The notes: generated by a model from the sequence alone, not told the origin. 64,000 nt of DNA from Vibrio coralliilyticus ATCC BAA-450 (GCF_000176135.1 NZ_ACZN01000015.1:372001-436000), one strand, 5' to 3'; shown: positions 1 through 11,282, numbered from the stretch's first letter. Made by a program: numbers and translations.

Positions 1-2181
<2,181 letters not shown>

Positions 2182-2199
2182 CCACCATAAACGGAGAAA

Positions 2200-2219
2200 G
2201 GAGCCATTCGGCTCCCTTT
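2200..2219 (+). terminator. Likely terminator of dnaE2
   Basis: GGAGCC (2200-2205), a four-base loop and GGCTCC (2210-2215) followed by CTTT, 19 bases after the dnaE2 stop. The T-run is short, so efficiency may be modest. The rest of the gap to cheV (to 2454) is AT-rich with nothing recognisable. Confidence 0.6.
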
Positions 2220-2454
2220 AGATTAACAGTTAGACGAGTTACACATTTTCTTCAGCGTCCATACGTCTCTTTTTGTATTCCCTGTACAGTAACATGCATA
2301 AGGTCATCACAACCTTAGACGTAAACCATATCATGAATTGGAACTACCTTTAGCTTCTGATGAAAAGTGAAGATTAATTAATTCGCAAAGCAAATGATCG
2401 AACAAATGCTATCAACAATTTAACTGGATTACATGCTTTATATCAATCGAGACA

Positions 2455-3402
2455 CTATCTCGACAAAATGTCACGCAGTCGATCTTGTGCCACTTCAACC
2501 AATAAATCTGGCTGGAACTTGGAAATGAATCGATCACACCCCACCTTCTTCACCATCGCATCATTAAAGCTACCACTCAACGATGTATTGAGCGTGATAT
2601 ACAGATCTTTTAATTTAGGGTCACTGCGAATCTCGTGAGTCAGCTTATAACCGTCCATTTCAGGCATTTCTGCATCAGTGATCATCAGTAACAATTCACG
2701 GGGGACATCTTTGCCCTCTTCGCTCCAACCTTTAATCAGCCGAAGCGCTTCAAGACCATCACGGCATTCAAGAATATTCAGCCCCAGCTGAGACAAGGTA
2801 CCTTTGACCTGGGCACGAGCCGTTGAAGAATCATCAACGATCAGAACATTGCGGCCTATCATCTGAGCGGCCAATTCTTCGTCCAATACGCCTTCAGAAA
2901 TAGACACATCGTAGTCGATAATTTCAGCCAAAACTTTCTCTACATCAATAATTTCGACTATTTGCTGTTGGTCGTTTTCTTTGATGTGAGTGATGGCTGT
3001 CAGGTAATTAGCACGCCCAGCCGTTTTCGGTGGTGGCTGAATTTCCGTCCAAGCAGTGTTGACAATGTTACGCACCTGGCCGACTAAAAAGCCCTGAACG
3101 GTACGGTTATATTCAGTAATGATCAGGTTCTGCTCTTGCTCTTCTTCTCTAGATGGCGGGAATCCAATGGCACTTCGTAAATCAATCACAGGAACCGAGA
3201 CACCACGTAAAAAAGCGACGCCAGTAATGTTGTGATGTGAGCCTGGCATTTTGGTCAAAGGCGGGACTTTAATAACCTCGCGAACTTTAAAAACGTTGAT
3301 CGCAAAGACCTGACGGCTGTTAAGACTGAACAGCAGCAACTCCAATCGGTTTTCACCAACAAGATTCGTTCGCTGATCAACGCTATTTAAAACTCCGGAC
3401 AT
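2455..3402 (-). CDS. cheV: Chemotaxis coupling/response-regulator protein CheV
   Basis: The 315-residue protein has a CheW-like domain (about residues 15-165), which docks on chemoreceptors and CheA, fused to a CheY-like receiver (about 185-312). The receiver has the acidic pair in VLIVDDS, the phospho-acceptor Asp243 in MITDAEMPEMDG, and the NTSLSG and ISKF blocks. CheV proteins couple receptors to CheA in a phosphorylation-dependent way. The frame extends to a TTG at 3414, but the ATG at 3402 gives the usual N-terminus (MSGVLNSVDQ). It stands alone between converging dnaE2 and upstream mlc, with a terminator-like hairpin between it and mlc. Vibrios carry several cheV paralogues, so the paralogue number is not assigned. 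Confidence 0.92.
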   Translation of the reverse strand: MSGVLNSVDQRTNLVGENRLELLLFSLNSRQVFAINVFKVREVIKVPPLTKMPGSHHNITGVAFLRGVSVPVIDLRSAIGFPPSREEEQEQNLIITEYNRTVQGFLVGQVRNIVNTAWTEIQPPPKTAGRANYLTAITHIKENDQQQIVEIIDVEKVLAEIIDYDVSISEGVLDEELAAQMIGRNVLIVDDSSTARAQVKGTLSQLGLNILECRDGLEALRLIKGWSEEGKDVPRELLLMITDAEMPEMDGYKLTHEIRSDPKLKDLYITLNTSLSGSFNDAMVKKVGCDRFISKFQPDLLVEVAQDRLRDILSR

Positions 3403-3463
3403 ACTATCTCTCAACTACTTTGTAATATATCAAAAATAGCCTAAAGCCAGGCTAAACAAAAAT

Positions 3464-3495
3464 AAACCCATACAACTTGAAGGTTATATGGGTTT
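3464..3495 (-). terminator. Terminator of mlc
   Basis: AAACCCATA (3464-3472) pairs with TATGGGTTT (3487-3495). Read on the minus strand, the stem is followed by a T-rich run (ATTTTTGTTT). Confidence 0.6.
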
Positions 3496-3526
3496 ACATA
3501 AAAGATAAAGCTTCTTAACTACGAGC

Positions 3527-4744
3527 TTAGCCTTCTATCACCTTCATCAATAATAACCCATCATAGAGGGCCTGTTTGATTAATGCCGCGCCAGGCATGG
3601 TCGCCTGTTTGTAGAAGCGAGACTCTACAACTTCAAGATCCTGATGATAAACAGGCAGGCTTTGCTCTTTAATACAGTTTTGAATGGCCGGATACAATAC
3701 GTCTTTTGCTTGGTTAATCGCCCCACCAATGAGAATTTTTTCCGGGTTGAAGAGGTTGATGACAATCGCAATCGCCGAGCCCAGATAACGACCAAGTTTT
3801 TCGACAGCATCCACTGCCAATGGATCACCATTTGCTGCAGCTTCACAAATATCTTCAACTGACAGCTCTTCAATGTCTGACAACGTTGATTCTTCACCAT
3901 TTGCCAAACGTTCCGCCACTTCGCTACGAATAGCCTGAGAGCTGGCAACAGTTTCAAGGCATCCTCGGTTGCCACAATGACAAAGCTTACCATTAGGATC
4001 GATTTGAATATGGCCAAGTTCACCGATGTTACCGTGACGCCCTTGAAGCACACGACCATCAAGAACAATACCCGCACCAAGACCATGGTGGATAGAAATC
4101 AGTACTGAGTTTTCGTTTTCCTGAGAATGACCAAACAACTTCTCTGCCAATGCCCACGCTCGGGTGTCGTTAGCGATGAAGACGGGAAGACCTGTTGCTT
4201 TGTAGATTTCAGGGCCAAGAGAAAGGTTTTCAACATTGTAGTGCGGCATTTGCAACACAATGCCTTTTTCAGAGTTCACCAAACCAGGAAGAGTAAGTGC
4301 AATACTGGTTACACGGTCTAGTTGCTCGGAATATGTCTGGAAAAATTCATCGATTTCATGGAGCAAGCGAGCTAACACATCGTCTTGATCGATTTCATGG
4401 ATATCGATTTTAGTGTCAATCAGAACATCACCGCCCAACTCATGCAAAGCAATGGTCAAATAGCCACGGCCGAGACGCATTGAGAGAAACTGCCAGCCTT
4501 CATTGTTCACCTGTAGCCCCACTGCCGGGCGGCCACGACTGGTCGCTTCCTGCACGGTAGTTTCGTGGATCAGATGAGCATCAATCAGCTCACGAGTAAT
4601 CTTGGTAATACTCGCAGGGGCAAGCTCGCTCTCTTTTGACAAATCAATTCGAGAGATAGGACCTTTTTGATCAATGAGTTTATATACACGGCCAGCATTG
4701 ACCTGCTTGATATGATCAATATGGCCTGGTTGAGCCATGTACAT
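3527..4744 (-). CDS. mlc: ROK-family transcriptional repressor Mlc
   Basis: The 405-residue protein (E. coli Mlc has about 406) shows an N-terminal winged helix-turn-helix (about 15-75; SRIDLSKESELAPASITKITREL) and the closely Mlc-like opening QPGHIDHIKQ. The ROK sugar-kinase fold follows, with the zinc cluster GELGHIQID...CHCGNRGCLE. In enterics Mlc represses ptsG, manXYZ and ptsHI and is inactivated by binding dephosphorylated EIICB-Glc at the membrane. The ATG at 4744 is chosen because GGAG lies six bases before it; the frame extends to a TTG at 4756. pykA is divergent and ptsG lies about 7 kb away, consistent with glucose control. A candidate operator lies about 35 bases upstream. Confidence 0.9.
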   Translation of the reverse strand: MYMAQPGHIDHIKQVNAGRVYKLIDQKGPISRIDLSKESELAPASITKITRELIDAHLIHETTVQEATSRGRPAVGLQVNNEGWQFLSMRLGRGYLTIALHELGGDVLIDTKIDIHEIDQDDVLARLLHEIDEFFQTYSEQLDRVTSIALTLPGLVNSEKGIVLQMPHYNVENLSLGPEIYKATGLPVFIANDTRAWALAEKLFGHSQENENSVLISIHHGLGAGIVLDGRVLQGRHGNIGELGHIQIDPNGKLCHCGNRGCLETVASSQAIRSEVAERLANGEESTLSDIEELSVEDICEAAANGDPLAVDAVEKLGRYLGSAIAIVINLFNPEKILIGGAINQAKDVLYPAIQNCIKEQSLPVYHQDLEVVESRFYKQATMPGAALIKQALYDGLLLMKVIEG

Positions 4745-5044
4745 AGGGTGCTCCAAATATCAACAACTAAGCAATTTTTTTACTTTGCGAAGTAATTGTG
4801 AAGAGCTTTGGTAGATTGCCGTGACAAGCATCACGGATAAACATGATTCTTTGGGCGTTCAATCAAATTGCAAAACAGATATCACATTTAAAGCGCCATT
4901 TTTTTGCATTAATAAATATGTGTGTCTGACAAGATAAGTTATCCCTAAATCTCTCATAACTCAGCATTTTGCATATACTCAATTGGGGTCTTTATATTTT
5001 TATAATTTATTGCCGACCCAAAAAGCTTGATCAAGGAAATCATC
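4745..5044. other. Divergent mlc/pykA promoter region
   Basis: Three hundred bases of AT-rich non-coding DNA between the two start codons. It holds the palindrome at 4780-4795 and a TATAAT hexamer at 5001-5006 that could be a pykA -10 box, though no good -35 is spaced correctly. No RNA gene is apparent. Confidence 0.5.
4780..4795. promoter_or_regulatory. Candidate Mlc/NagC-type operator
   Basis: TTACTT-TGCG-AAGTAA is a perfect inverted repeat with 6-base arms. On the mlc strand it contains a TTCGCAAA core, which resembles enteric Mlc/NagC sites. Its place 36 bases upstream of the mlc ATG suits autorepression. The assignment rests on resemblance recalled from memory and position only. Confidence 0.4.
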
Positions 5045-6487
5045 ATGACCGCTATACAAAGAAGAACAAAAATCGTCACTACGTTAGGTCCATCGACGGA
5101 CAAAGAAGGGATTCTCGAAGCGATAATTCAGGCAGGAGCCAATGTTGTCAGAATGAACTTCTCACATGGTACCGCAGAAGATCATATCCAGCGTGCCACT
5201 CGCGTACGCAATATCGCAGCGCAGTACGGTACTCATGTAGCCATTCTTGGTGATCTACAAGGGCCTAAAATTCGCGTATCGACATTTAAAGACAACAAAA
5301 TTCACCTCACTGTTGGTGACACTTTTATCCTCGACAGTGATCTCGCTCAGGGGGAAGGTGATCAGAGTGCCGTAGGTCTCGACTACAAAGAGCTGCCACA
5401 AGACGTCTCAACGGGTGATATTTTGCTGCTCGATGATGGTCGTGTGCAGCTGCAGGTGACTAAGGTATCTGGCAATCAAGTCGTTACTAAAGTCATCATT
5501 GGCGGCCCGCTTTCCAATAATAAGGGCATCAATAAAAAAGGCGGAGGCTTATCGGCCGACGCTTTGACTGAAAAAGATAAGAATGACATCAAGATTGCCG
5601 CCCAAATCAAAGTCGACTATCTCGCAGTTTCGTTCCCACGCAATGGCGAGGATATGAAGTACGCTCGCCGCCTAGCACGAGATGCGGGTCTTGAAGCGAA
5701 ATTAGTCGCTAAGGTGGAGCGCGCCGAGACAGTGGAAAGTGAGGAGAATATCGATGACATCATTCTCGCTTCAGATGCGGTAATGGTCGCTCGTGGCGAT
5801 TTAGGGGTAGAAATTGGAGACCCAGAATTAATTGGTGTGCAAAAACAACTCATTCGCAGGGCAAGAAGCCTCAACCGCACCGTCATTACCGCGACACAAA
5901 TGATGGAGTCCATGATAGAGAATCCAATGCCAACCCGTGCAGAAGTCATGGATGTAGCCAATGCGGTACTCGATGGTACTGATGCCGTAATGCTGTCAGG
6001 AGAAACGGCCGCAGGTAAATACCCGTTGGAAACAGTACGTTCAATGGCTGAGGTGTGTCTGGGAGCAGAGAAAATGTCAGCCATTAACCGGTCCAGCTAT
6101 CGGATGGACTCGGTTTTTAAAGGCAGTGAAGAAACCATCGCTATGTCGACCATGTTTGCCGCGAACCACATGAAAGGTGTCAAAGGCATCATTACCCTGA
6201 CTGAGTCCGGCCGAACGGCATTAATGATGTCTCGACTTAGTTCTGGTTTACCTATCTTTGCCCTATCACGTAATGAAAGCACTCTTAACCACACCGCGCT
6301 TTATCGTGGAGTGACGCCAGTCTATTTTGACTCTAAAGGCGACTCAGGTTTACCAACAGCTAAAGCCGCTGTGGAGTGTTTGAAAGGCAAGGGGTTACTG
6401 CATGATGGCGACCTGGTCATCATCACTCAAGGCGATGTCATGGATGTGGTAGGGTCAACTAACTGTATGCGTATTCTTTCTGCCTGA
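5045..6487 (+). CDS. pykA: Pyruvate kinase II
   Basis: The 480-residue protein converts phosphoenolpyruvate and ADP to pyruvate and ATP, the last step of glycolysis. It follows E. coli PykA closely along its length: [11 protein letters not shown] at the N-terminus, [18 protein letters not shown], the active-site ATQMMESMI block and the C-terminal ITQGDVM. The ATG at 5045 is preferred over the in-frame TTG at 5027 because AAGGA (5033-5037) sits seven bases before it. It is monocistronic and divergent from mlc. Confidence 0.96.
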   Translation: MTAIQRRTKIVTTLGPSTDKEGILEAIIQAGANVVRMNFSHGTAEDHIQRATRVRNIAAQYGTHVAILGDLQGPKIRVSTFKDNKIHLTVGDTFILDSDLAQGEGDQSAVGLDYKELPQDVSTGDILLLDDGRVQLQVTKVSGNQVVTKVIIGGPLSNNKGINKKGGGLSADALTEKDKNDIKIAAQIKVDYLAVSFPRNGEDMKYARRLARDAGLEAKLVAKVERAETVESEENIDDIILASDAVMVARGDLGVEIGDPELIGVQKQLIRRARSLNRTVITATQMMESMIENPMPTRAEVMDVANAVLDGTDAVMLSGETAAGKYPLETVRSMAEVCLGAEKMSAINRSSYRMDSVFKGSEETIAMSTMFAANHMKGVKGIITLTESGRTALMMSRLSSGLPIFALSRNESTLNHTALYRGVTPVYFDSKGDSGLPTAKAAVECLKGKGLLHDGDLVIITQGDVMDVVGSTNCMRILSA

Positions 6488-6506
6488 TATTGGACTTCAC
6501 ATCAAA

Positions 6507-6529
6507 AAGGGAGCCTGTTGGGCTCCCTT
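6507..6529. terminator. Bidirectional terminator, pykA / patatin gene
   Basis: AAGGGAGCC (6507-6515) pairs with GGCTCCCTT (6521-6529). On the minus strand it is followed by TTTTTGAT, so it should work best for the patatin gene. On the plus strand it ends pykA with a shorter T-run. Confidence 0.75.
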
Positions 6530-6547
6530 GTAACTTCTGAATGACCG

Positions 6548-7699
6548 TTACTTCTGAATGGCCGCCGCTGAGGATTTAGACAGCGATGAATACATTTCAA
6601 CAAAGCGAAAACCTGAATCAAGCCCCATCTGGTAGTCATGAAGCAGATCGTCTCGGTCACTCATCAAAGAATTAGATCTAAGTGGCTGCTCAGGCTTTAT
6701 CTGTACAATAAAACAATCGTCTGGCGGATTGTGGAGAAAGTCTTGAGTAAGAGAATAGGTCTGGTAGTGAACCATCAACATATCCGCCAATCCGGAATCA
6801 AACTTCTCTCCCAGTAGATGACTTAATCGGTAGATGTCATCGGCTCCAAATAGCCAACGTCCGCCATTGAGTGACTCCAAATGACGATGTTGCAATTTGT
6901 CCTCCTGAGAACGTTGCAACTGTTCCGTGAAAAAGCTCGCCCAGTCTTCTTTCCATTGAACTAGCTTTTGCTGCCAATGATCTTGCACCACGTTAAATGA
7001 ATCACGATACCACTTAACCTCATTCTCATGAGTCACTTGCTCTGTGTCCGTCTCTAGATCTTCTCCTTCTGTACGAATCACAACAATGCAACGCGCTTCT
7101 TTACGCCACGCTTCTTGAACTGGAATAGACGCCGAAACTCCTCCGTCCACATACTCTCCATGATCAAACTTAACGGGCTCCTGATAAAGCCTTGGGATCG
7201 CGCATGTGGCGATCAACACTTTTCTCCAGTCATCCTGCAACATGGGCAAATAGTGATCGAAGAGCCGGCTAGTATCGGTCACCGCAGCAAAGGCTTGCCT
7301 ATTGGCCAATACTCTTTTTCCCATATCAATATCAAGCCGATAAGGAAAATCGCTGATCTTATCAAGTGCCCAATCAATCCCAAGGTATTGTTTACGGCGT
7401 ATGTAGCGGAAGAGATTGAAAAACTCAGGAGCGGTGGTGAGGTCGAGTATAAAGGAGCGCCCTATTCCCCGTTGACGGCACAGATAACCACAAAGGTTTA
7501 GTGCACCAGCAGAGGTACCATAGAAAGCGTGAAAAGGGTCAAAGTTAGAAAGAAGGAAGGCATCAAGCACACCGGAAGTAAAGATACCACGCTGTCCACC
7601 ACCTTGGGCTACCAGCGCATTTTTACCACCAGTGTACTTAGCAAGACGTTGAGTATCCAGCTGGATAGCAGCGCTGGTAACGACACCGCTATTGTCCAT
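6548..7699 (-). CDS. Patatin-like phospholipase (YjjU/RssA type)
   Basis: The 383-residue protein has the elements of a patatin serine hydrolase: oxyanion loop GGGQRG (33-38), nucleophile elbow GTSAG (Ser63) and DGG (Asp185) as the second member of the Ser-Asp dyad. Family members cleave acyl esters of phospholipids; the substrate here is unknown. There is no signal peptide, so it is probably cytoplasmic or membrane-peripheral. Its ATG lies only nine bases downstream of the stop of the YnhF-like micro-gene and lacks a strong ribosome-binding site, so translation may be coupled. Confidence 0.85.
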   Translation of the reverse strand: MDNSGVVTSAAIQLDTQRLAKYTGGKNALVAQGGGQRGIFTSGVLDAFLLSNFDPFHAFYGTSAGALNLCGYLCRQRGIGRSFILDLTTAPEFFNLFRYIRRKQYLGIDWALDKISDFPYRLDIDMGKRVLANRQAFAAVTDTSRLFDHYLPMLQDDWRKVLIATCAIPRLYQEPVKFDHGEYVDGGVSASIPVQEAWRKEARCIVVIRTEGEDLETDTEQVTHENEVKWYRDSFNVVQDHWQQKLVQWKEDWASFFTEQLQRSQEDKLQHRHLESLNGGRWLFGADDIYRLSHLLGEKFDSGLADMLMVHYQTYSLTQDFLHNPPDDCFIVQIKPEQPLRSNSLMSDRDDLLHDYQMGLDSGFRFVEMYSSLSKSSAAAIQK

Positions 7700-7708
7700 A
7701 TACCCAAC

Positions 7709-7801
7709 CTAGGCTGAAGTAATTGCGACTAGACCAAAACCAATCAGAACAGTAAAGACTGTTACAGTGATGACCAACGCATATTTTAGATCGTGTTCCA
7801 T
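7709..7801 (-). CDS. ynhF: YnhF-like single-span membrane micro-protein (30 residues)
   Basis: A short frame with an excellent ribosome-binding site (AGGAGGT, about seven bases before the ATG at 7801) encodes a 30-residue peptide beginning MEHDLKYALVITV. One hydrophobic span covers about residues 8-29. The start (M-x-x-D-L-K-[FY]-[SA]-L-V) and size match my recollection of E. coli YnhF, a small inner-membrane protein of unknown function. It heads a probable two-gene unit with the patatin-like phospholipase. Confidence 0.75.
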   Translation of the reverse strand: MEHDLKYALVITVTVFTVLIGFGLVAITSA

Positions 7802-7934
7802 AGACACCTCCTTTATTGTGTAACAAAGTAATAACATCGTTGTGAGTCATCTTCAAATATTCCCTTTTTTTTGTGCGTAATTATGACGTTACTATCACAA
7901 TTAGTGGGTATATCACTCTGATAGGACAGTGACT

Positions 7935-8528
7935 ATGAACAGCAAGAACCTCTCTTTATTTTGTAGCATTTTACTTACGTTCTCATCACCCGCTTTAGCT
8001 GATATCTATCTGACGCCTTGGTTTGGCTTTACCGCAGGCGGAGAAGTAGAAAATCAAGATCAGCAAAAATATGACCTAAAAGGCTCTGAGAGTTTCGCAT
8101 TAAGCGCAGAAATGACGTTGGATAAAGGGCGAATTGGCCTGTTTTACGCCAATCAAAATACTGATGTCGAAACAGTGAACCTCAGCTCCACCATGCACTA
8201 CCTGCACTTTCAGAGTAGCATTTATTACCCCGCAGAGGAGTCTCTATACGGTTATCTTGGTATAGGGCTTGGGGGTTCATACATAGATGCCGATTGGGTC
8301 ACAGACGAGTTTGGCTTTTCAGCCAGTATTTTTGGTGGGTTTGAATATCGTCTCACTGAACACTTTGCACTTAATACTCAGCTGCGTTGGCTTGGCACAG
8401 TTGTCGATAACGATACCAGTGGCGTATGCAATCTGCCCGCTTCACAGGAAGGAAGTTGTTTCATCAAATTCAAAACTGATTGGATGAACCAGTTTTCAGC
8501 AAACCTCGGATTAACTTGGCGCTTCTAG
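7935..8528 (+). CDS. Small outer-membrane beta-barrel protein (OmpW/OmpA-barrel-like)
   Basis: A 197-residue secreted protein. The signal peptide ends near SPALA (about residue 23), then alternating amphipathic strands lead to the C-terminal aromatic ...LTWRF typical of barrels inserted by the Bam complex. It has one Cys pair in the loop before the last strand (GVCNLPASQEGSCF). The ATG at 7935 follows AGGA with eight bases between and is preferred to the GTG at 7929. The ligand or role is not recognisable. It is a single gene, divergent from the ynhF-patatin pair. Confidence 0.7.
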   Translation: MNSKNLSLFCSILLTFSSPALADIYLTPWFGFTAGGEVENQDQQKYDLKGSESFALSAEMTLDKGRIGLFYANQNTDVETVNLSSTMHYLHFQSSIYYPAEESLYGYLGIGLGGSYIDADWVTDEFGFSASIFGGFEYRLTEHFALNTQLRWLGTVVDNDTSGVCNLPASQEGSCFIKFKTDWMNQFSANLGLTWRF

Positions 8529-9041
8529 ATACAATATCTTTACAATATTAATAATTTAGTAATATAGATTAATAGAGCGTATATTTTTCAGTCATACGCT
8601 CTCTAAATTATAAAAGCGTTATATTTTGCATAAAAGCCATAAACCATAAAATGCTTCCAGTTTAATAATACAAGTCAGTCCAATCACTCTATAAAATACA
8701 ATAAAACACAATTTTATTACCACAAACGAACAATACCATCACAACTACAATCTATTGCTTTAACTATTGTTAGTAGTTAGTCTTTTCATCATGCACAGCT
8801 GAATATTTCAGTTAGAGCAAACACACATTTAACTTTAAAGAACTAAAATCTGAGAAGCCTTTAACTTCACAGCACAAAAAACCACAAACTTACGCAATAA
8901 AAGATAGTTAATTATTCATATTGGCACAAACAGACACGTGCCTGCTTTACTAGTAGTAAGTTTACTCAGGCGTCCGTTCAGCCTGACTGGTGATTTTAAG
9001 GCATCTTCAATCTCAGATATCGGATTTACAGGAGTCCTTTT
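8529..9041. other. Long AT-rich intergenic region before the NSS transporter
   Basis: About 510 bases without a credible gene. It contains a 9-bp hairpin, AGAGCGTAT (8574-8582) with ATACGCTCT (8594-8602), probably ending the upstream barrel gene although it has no T-run. Also present are a 13-base palindrome TTACTAGTAGTAA (8947-8959) and a TCAGGC/GCCTGA stem (8966-8971 / 8981-8986) in the likely transporter leader. No known riboswitch motif (glycine, lysine, SAM) was seen. Confidence 0.5.
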
Positions 9042-10502
9042 ATGAAGCGAGAACAATGGGGGTCCCGCGCTGGATTTATTCTAGCTGCAGTCGGATCGGC
9101 TATCGGTCTGGGAAACATCTGGCGTTTCCCGTATATGGCCTATGAAAACGGTGGTGGTGCTTTCTTTATACCGTACCTTTTTGCCATGATCACCGCAGGC
9201 ATACCCTTTATGATCCTTGAATTCAGCATGGGTCAAAAATACCGTGGGAGCGCACCTCGTACGCTAGCGAAAATTCACTCTAAGTTTGAGTGGCTAGGCT
9301 GGTTCCAAGTAGGTGTTGCAGCGGTTATTGCTGTTTACTACGTTGCTGTTATCGGTTGGGCGATTTCCTACTTTGGTATGTCTTTCAACCAGAGCTGGGG
9401 CACTGACACTAACGCCTTCTTCTTCAGTGAATACCTCGGTTTAGGTGACAACTCACCAACCAATCTAGGAAGCATTCAGTGGAAAATTGCTATTGCAATG
9501 CTGATTGCATGGGGTATCACTTACGCTGCTATTGTCGGTGGTGTCAAAGCAGGTATTGAGCGCGCATCTAAGATCATGATGCCAATTCTATTTATCATGG
9601 TTGTACTACTGATTGGACGTATGGTCTTCCTACCTGGTGCTCTGGATGGCGTGAACTACATGTTTGAGCCTGACTTTAGCAAAATCTGGGACGTGAAAGT
9701 TTGGGCAGCTGCGTATGGTCAGATCTTCTTCACTCTGAGTATTGGTTTCGCCATCATGCTGGCTTATTCAAGCTACTTACCTGAAAAGTCAGACATTACT
9801 AACAACGCCTTCATGACGGTTTTGATTAACTGCGGTTTCTCGATCCTAGCTGGCATCATGATCTTCTCAGTCCTCGGCTATATGGCGCAAGAGCAAGGCA
9901 AGCCTCTGACTGAAGTCGTATCAGCGGGCGTTGGTTTAGCATTTGTTACACTGCCAGCTGCAATCAACTTGCTGCCAGCGCCGTACATCCTGGGCCCACT
10001 TTTCTTCTTCGCACTAGTTGTTGCAGGTCTAAGCTCACACATTTCCATCATGGAAGCCGTGACGTCTGCCATTATCGACAAACTAAAGTGGAGCCGTAAG
10101 AAAGCAGCAACCGTTGTTATTGGTGTTGGTGTTGTCGTTTCTATGGCATTTGCAACCAATGGCGGTCTACTACTACTAGATTTGGTCGATCACTTCGCGA
10201 ACAATGTCGGCATCATGGTGGGTGGTTTTGTCGAGATTATTCTTATGGCTTGGCTACTGAATAAAGTTGGTGATGTACGCGAATACGTCAATGAGATCTC
10301 TGATTTTTCTATCGGTGCTTGGTTCGTGGTTTGTCTGCGCTTCATCACTCCAATTATGCTGGCAGTTATTCTCGCAACCAAACTACAAACACTATTCACT
10401 GAAGGCTACGGTGGCTACGACCTAACTCTTGGTTGGGCAATGATTGCCGCTCTATTCGTCATTGGTGTATTGATTAACGCAACAAGTCGTAAGGAGGCCT
10501 GA
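9042..10502 (+). CDS. Sodium-dependent amino-acid symporter, NSS (SNF) family
   Basis: The 486-residue polytopic inner-membrane protein has 11-12 hydrophobic spans. The family signature is at the N-terminus (GSAIGLGNIWRFPYMAYENG), which contributes sodium and substrate sites in span 1. Bacterial NSS members cotransport amino acids with sodium. The following MetS-type small subunit points to the MetP-like methionine/alanine branch, but substrate cannot be read from sequence. The start has GGAG about eight bases upstream. A two-gene operon with the small subunit, closed by a strong terminator. Confidence 0.88.
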   Translation: MKREQWGSRAGFILAAVGSAIGLGNIWRFPYMAYENGGGAFFIPYLFAMITAGIPFMILEFSMGQKYRGSAPRTLAKIHSKFEWLGWFQVGVAAVIAVYYVAVIGWAISYFGMSFNQSWGTDTNAFFFSEYLGLGDNSPTNLGSIQWKIAIAMLIAWGITYAAIVGGVKAGIERASKIMMPILFIMVVLLIGRMVFLPGALDGVNYMFEPDFSKIWDVKVWAAAYGQIFFTLSIGFAIMLAYSSYLPEKSDITNNAFMTVLINCGFSILAGIMIFSVLGYMAQEQGKPLTEVVSAGVGLAFVTLPAAINLLPAPYILGPLFFFALVVAGLSSHISIMEAVTSAIIDKLKWSRKKAATVVIGVGVVVSMAFATNGGLLLLDLVDHFANNVGIMVGGFVEIILMAWLLNKVGDVREYVNEISDFSIGAWFVVCLRFITPIMLAVILATKLQTLFTEGYGGYDLTLGWAMIAALFVIGVLINATSRKEA

Positions 10503-10504
10503 TT

Positions 10505-10606
10505 ATGACAACAGGTGCAATTATTATGATGGTACTGGGCCTTGGAATTACTTGGGGCGGCGCTGCTATCTGTATTAAACGAGCAATGAACAAACAGCAG
10601 CAGTGA
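10505..10606 (+). CDS. MetS-type small subunit of the NSS transporter (33 residues)
   Basis: A micro-gene two bases after the transporter stop. Its ribosome-binding site AAGGAGG (10491-10497) lies inside the last codons of the transporter gene, seven bases before the ATG. The product starts MTTGAIIMMVLGLGITWGGA, has one membrane span and a basic tail (KRAMNK). Length, sequence pattern and position match the MetS family of small subunits that accompany NSS methionine/alanine importers. Confidence 0.82.
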   Translation: MTTGAIIMMVLGLGITWGGAAICIKRAMNKQQQ

Positions 10607-10630
10607 TGACTGTTGTTGCTTGAAATAAAA

Positions 10631-10657
10631 ATGCCGACACTGAGTGTCGGCATTTTT
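10631..10657. terminator. Strong bidirectional terminator
   Basis: ATGCCGACAC (10631-10640), loop TGA, GTGTCGGCAT (10644-10653) and a T-run. A matching A-run on the left lets it serve the converging barrel gene as well. Confidence 0.9.
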
Positions 10658-10669
10658 GATTGGTCAGAG

Positions 10670-11095
10670 CTAGAATGTGTATTTAACGCCGAGTGCTCCG
10701 CCAATCTGTAGTTCTGGGCCACTATACATATCTAACTCTGGTTGAATTTGACCATACATATTCCAGCCTTCGCTGAAGTTCCAATTCAGACCAAGGGGGA
10801 CACGCGCCCCAAACTCTTTATGGTCCCATTCGCTCCATGCACCCGCACCGACATACCAAGTAAAAGGCACGTCCTGACCAAACTCTCCACGAGCTAGTAT
10901 GTAGTCGAATGCAGCTCCGTCATTACCTACTGTAAAGCGGTACTGATTATCCAATTCAATGACTGCACTTAAATCTTGGTCTACTGCCATTCCAACCGAG
11001 AGATCCATGAACTTTGAGCTTTCAGCAATGACGCTTGCGCTCCCTGCGACGGCCGCAACACCTAATAAGCCTTTAACTAGTGTACTTTTCTTCAT
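10670..11095 (-). CDS. Small outer-membrane beta-barrel protein, hypothetical
   Basis: A 141-residue secreted protein. It has a typical signal peptide (MKKSTLVKGLLGVAAVAGSASVIAES, cleavage near residue 24), then short amphipathic strands and a C-terminal ...GVKYTF Bam signal. No cysteines or catalytic motifs are visible. The open frame runs to 11233, but the ATG at 11095 is where the signal peptide starts. I do not recognise a named family; with about eight strands it could be a porin-like or adhesin-like small barrel. It lies alone between the NSS operon and ptsG. Confidence 0.65.
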   Translation of the reverse strand: MKKSTLVKGLLGVAAVAGSASVIAESSKFMDLSVGMAVDQDLSAVIELDNQYRFTVGNDGAAFDYILARGEFGQDVPFTWYVGAGAWSEWDHKEFGARVPLGLNWNFSEGWNMYGQIQPELDMYSGPELQIGGALGVKYTF

Positions 11096-11282
11096 CACTC
11101 TGCTCTGGACTAAAATAAAACAGTGTGCAATTTTCCAGTTGTGTAATGAAAATATGTCATAGAAAGGTAAGGAGGTCGTTAGAATGCAGAGTGTTTTATC
11201 GCTTCCACTATGCAATAACATCCAACCAAACATATTCGCTAACAGCGCTTGATTTCAGAGAGTCACGTTCTAATAAAACAAA

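Noticed and set aside
5617..6084. 155-codon frame antisense to pykA
   Set aside because: Reverse-strand shadow of a conserved gene with strong codon bias; no independent signals.
8529..9041. Possible amino-acid riboswitch before the NSS symporter
   Set aside because: No glycine, lysine or SAM aptamer core sequences could be found; only simple stems and a palindrome.
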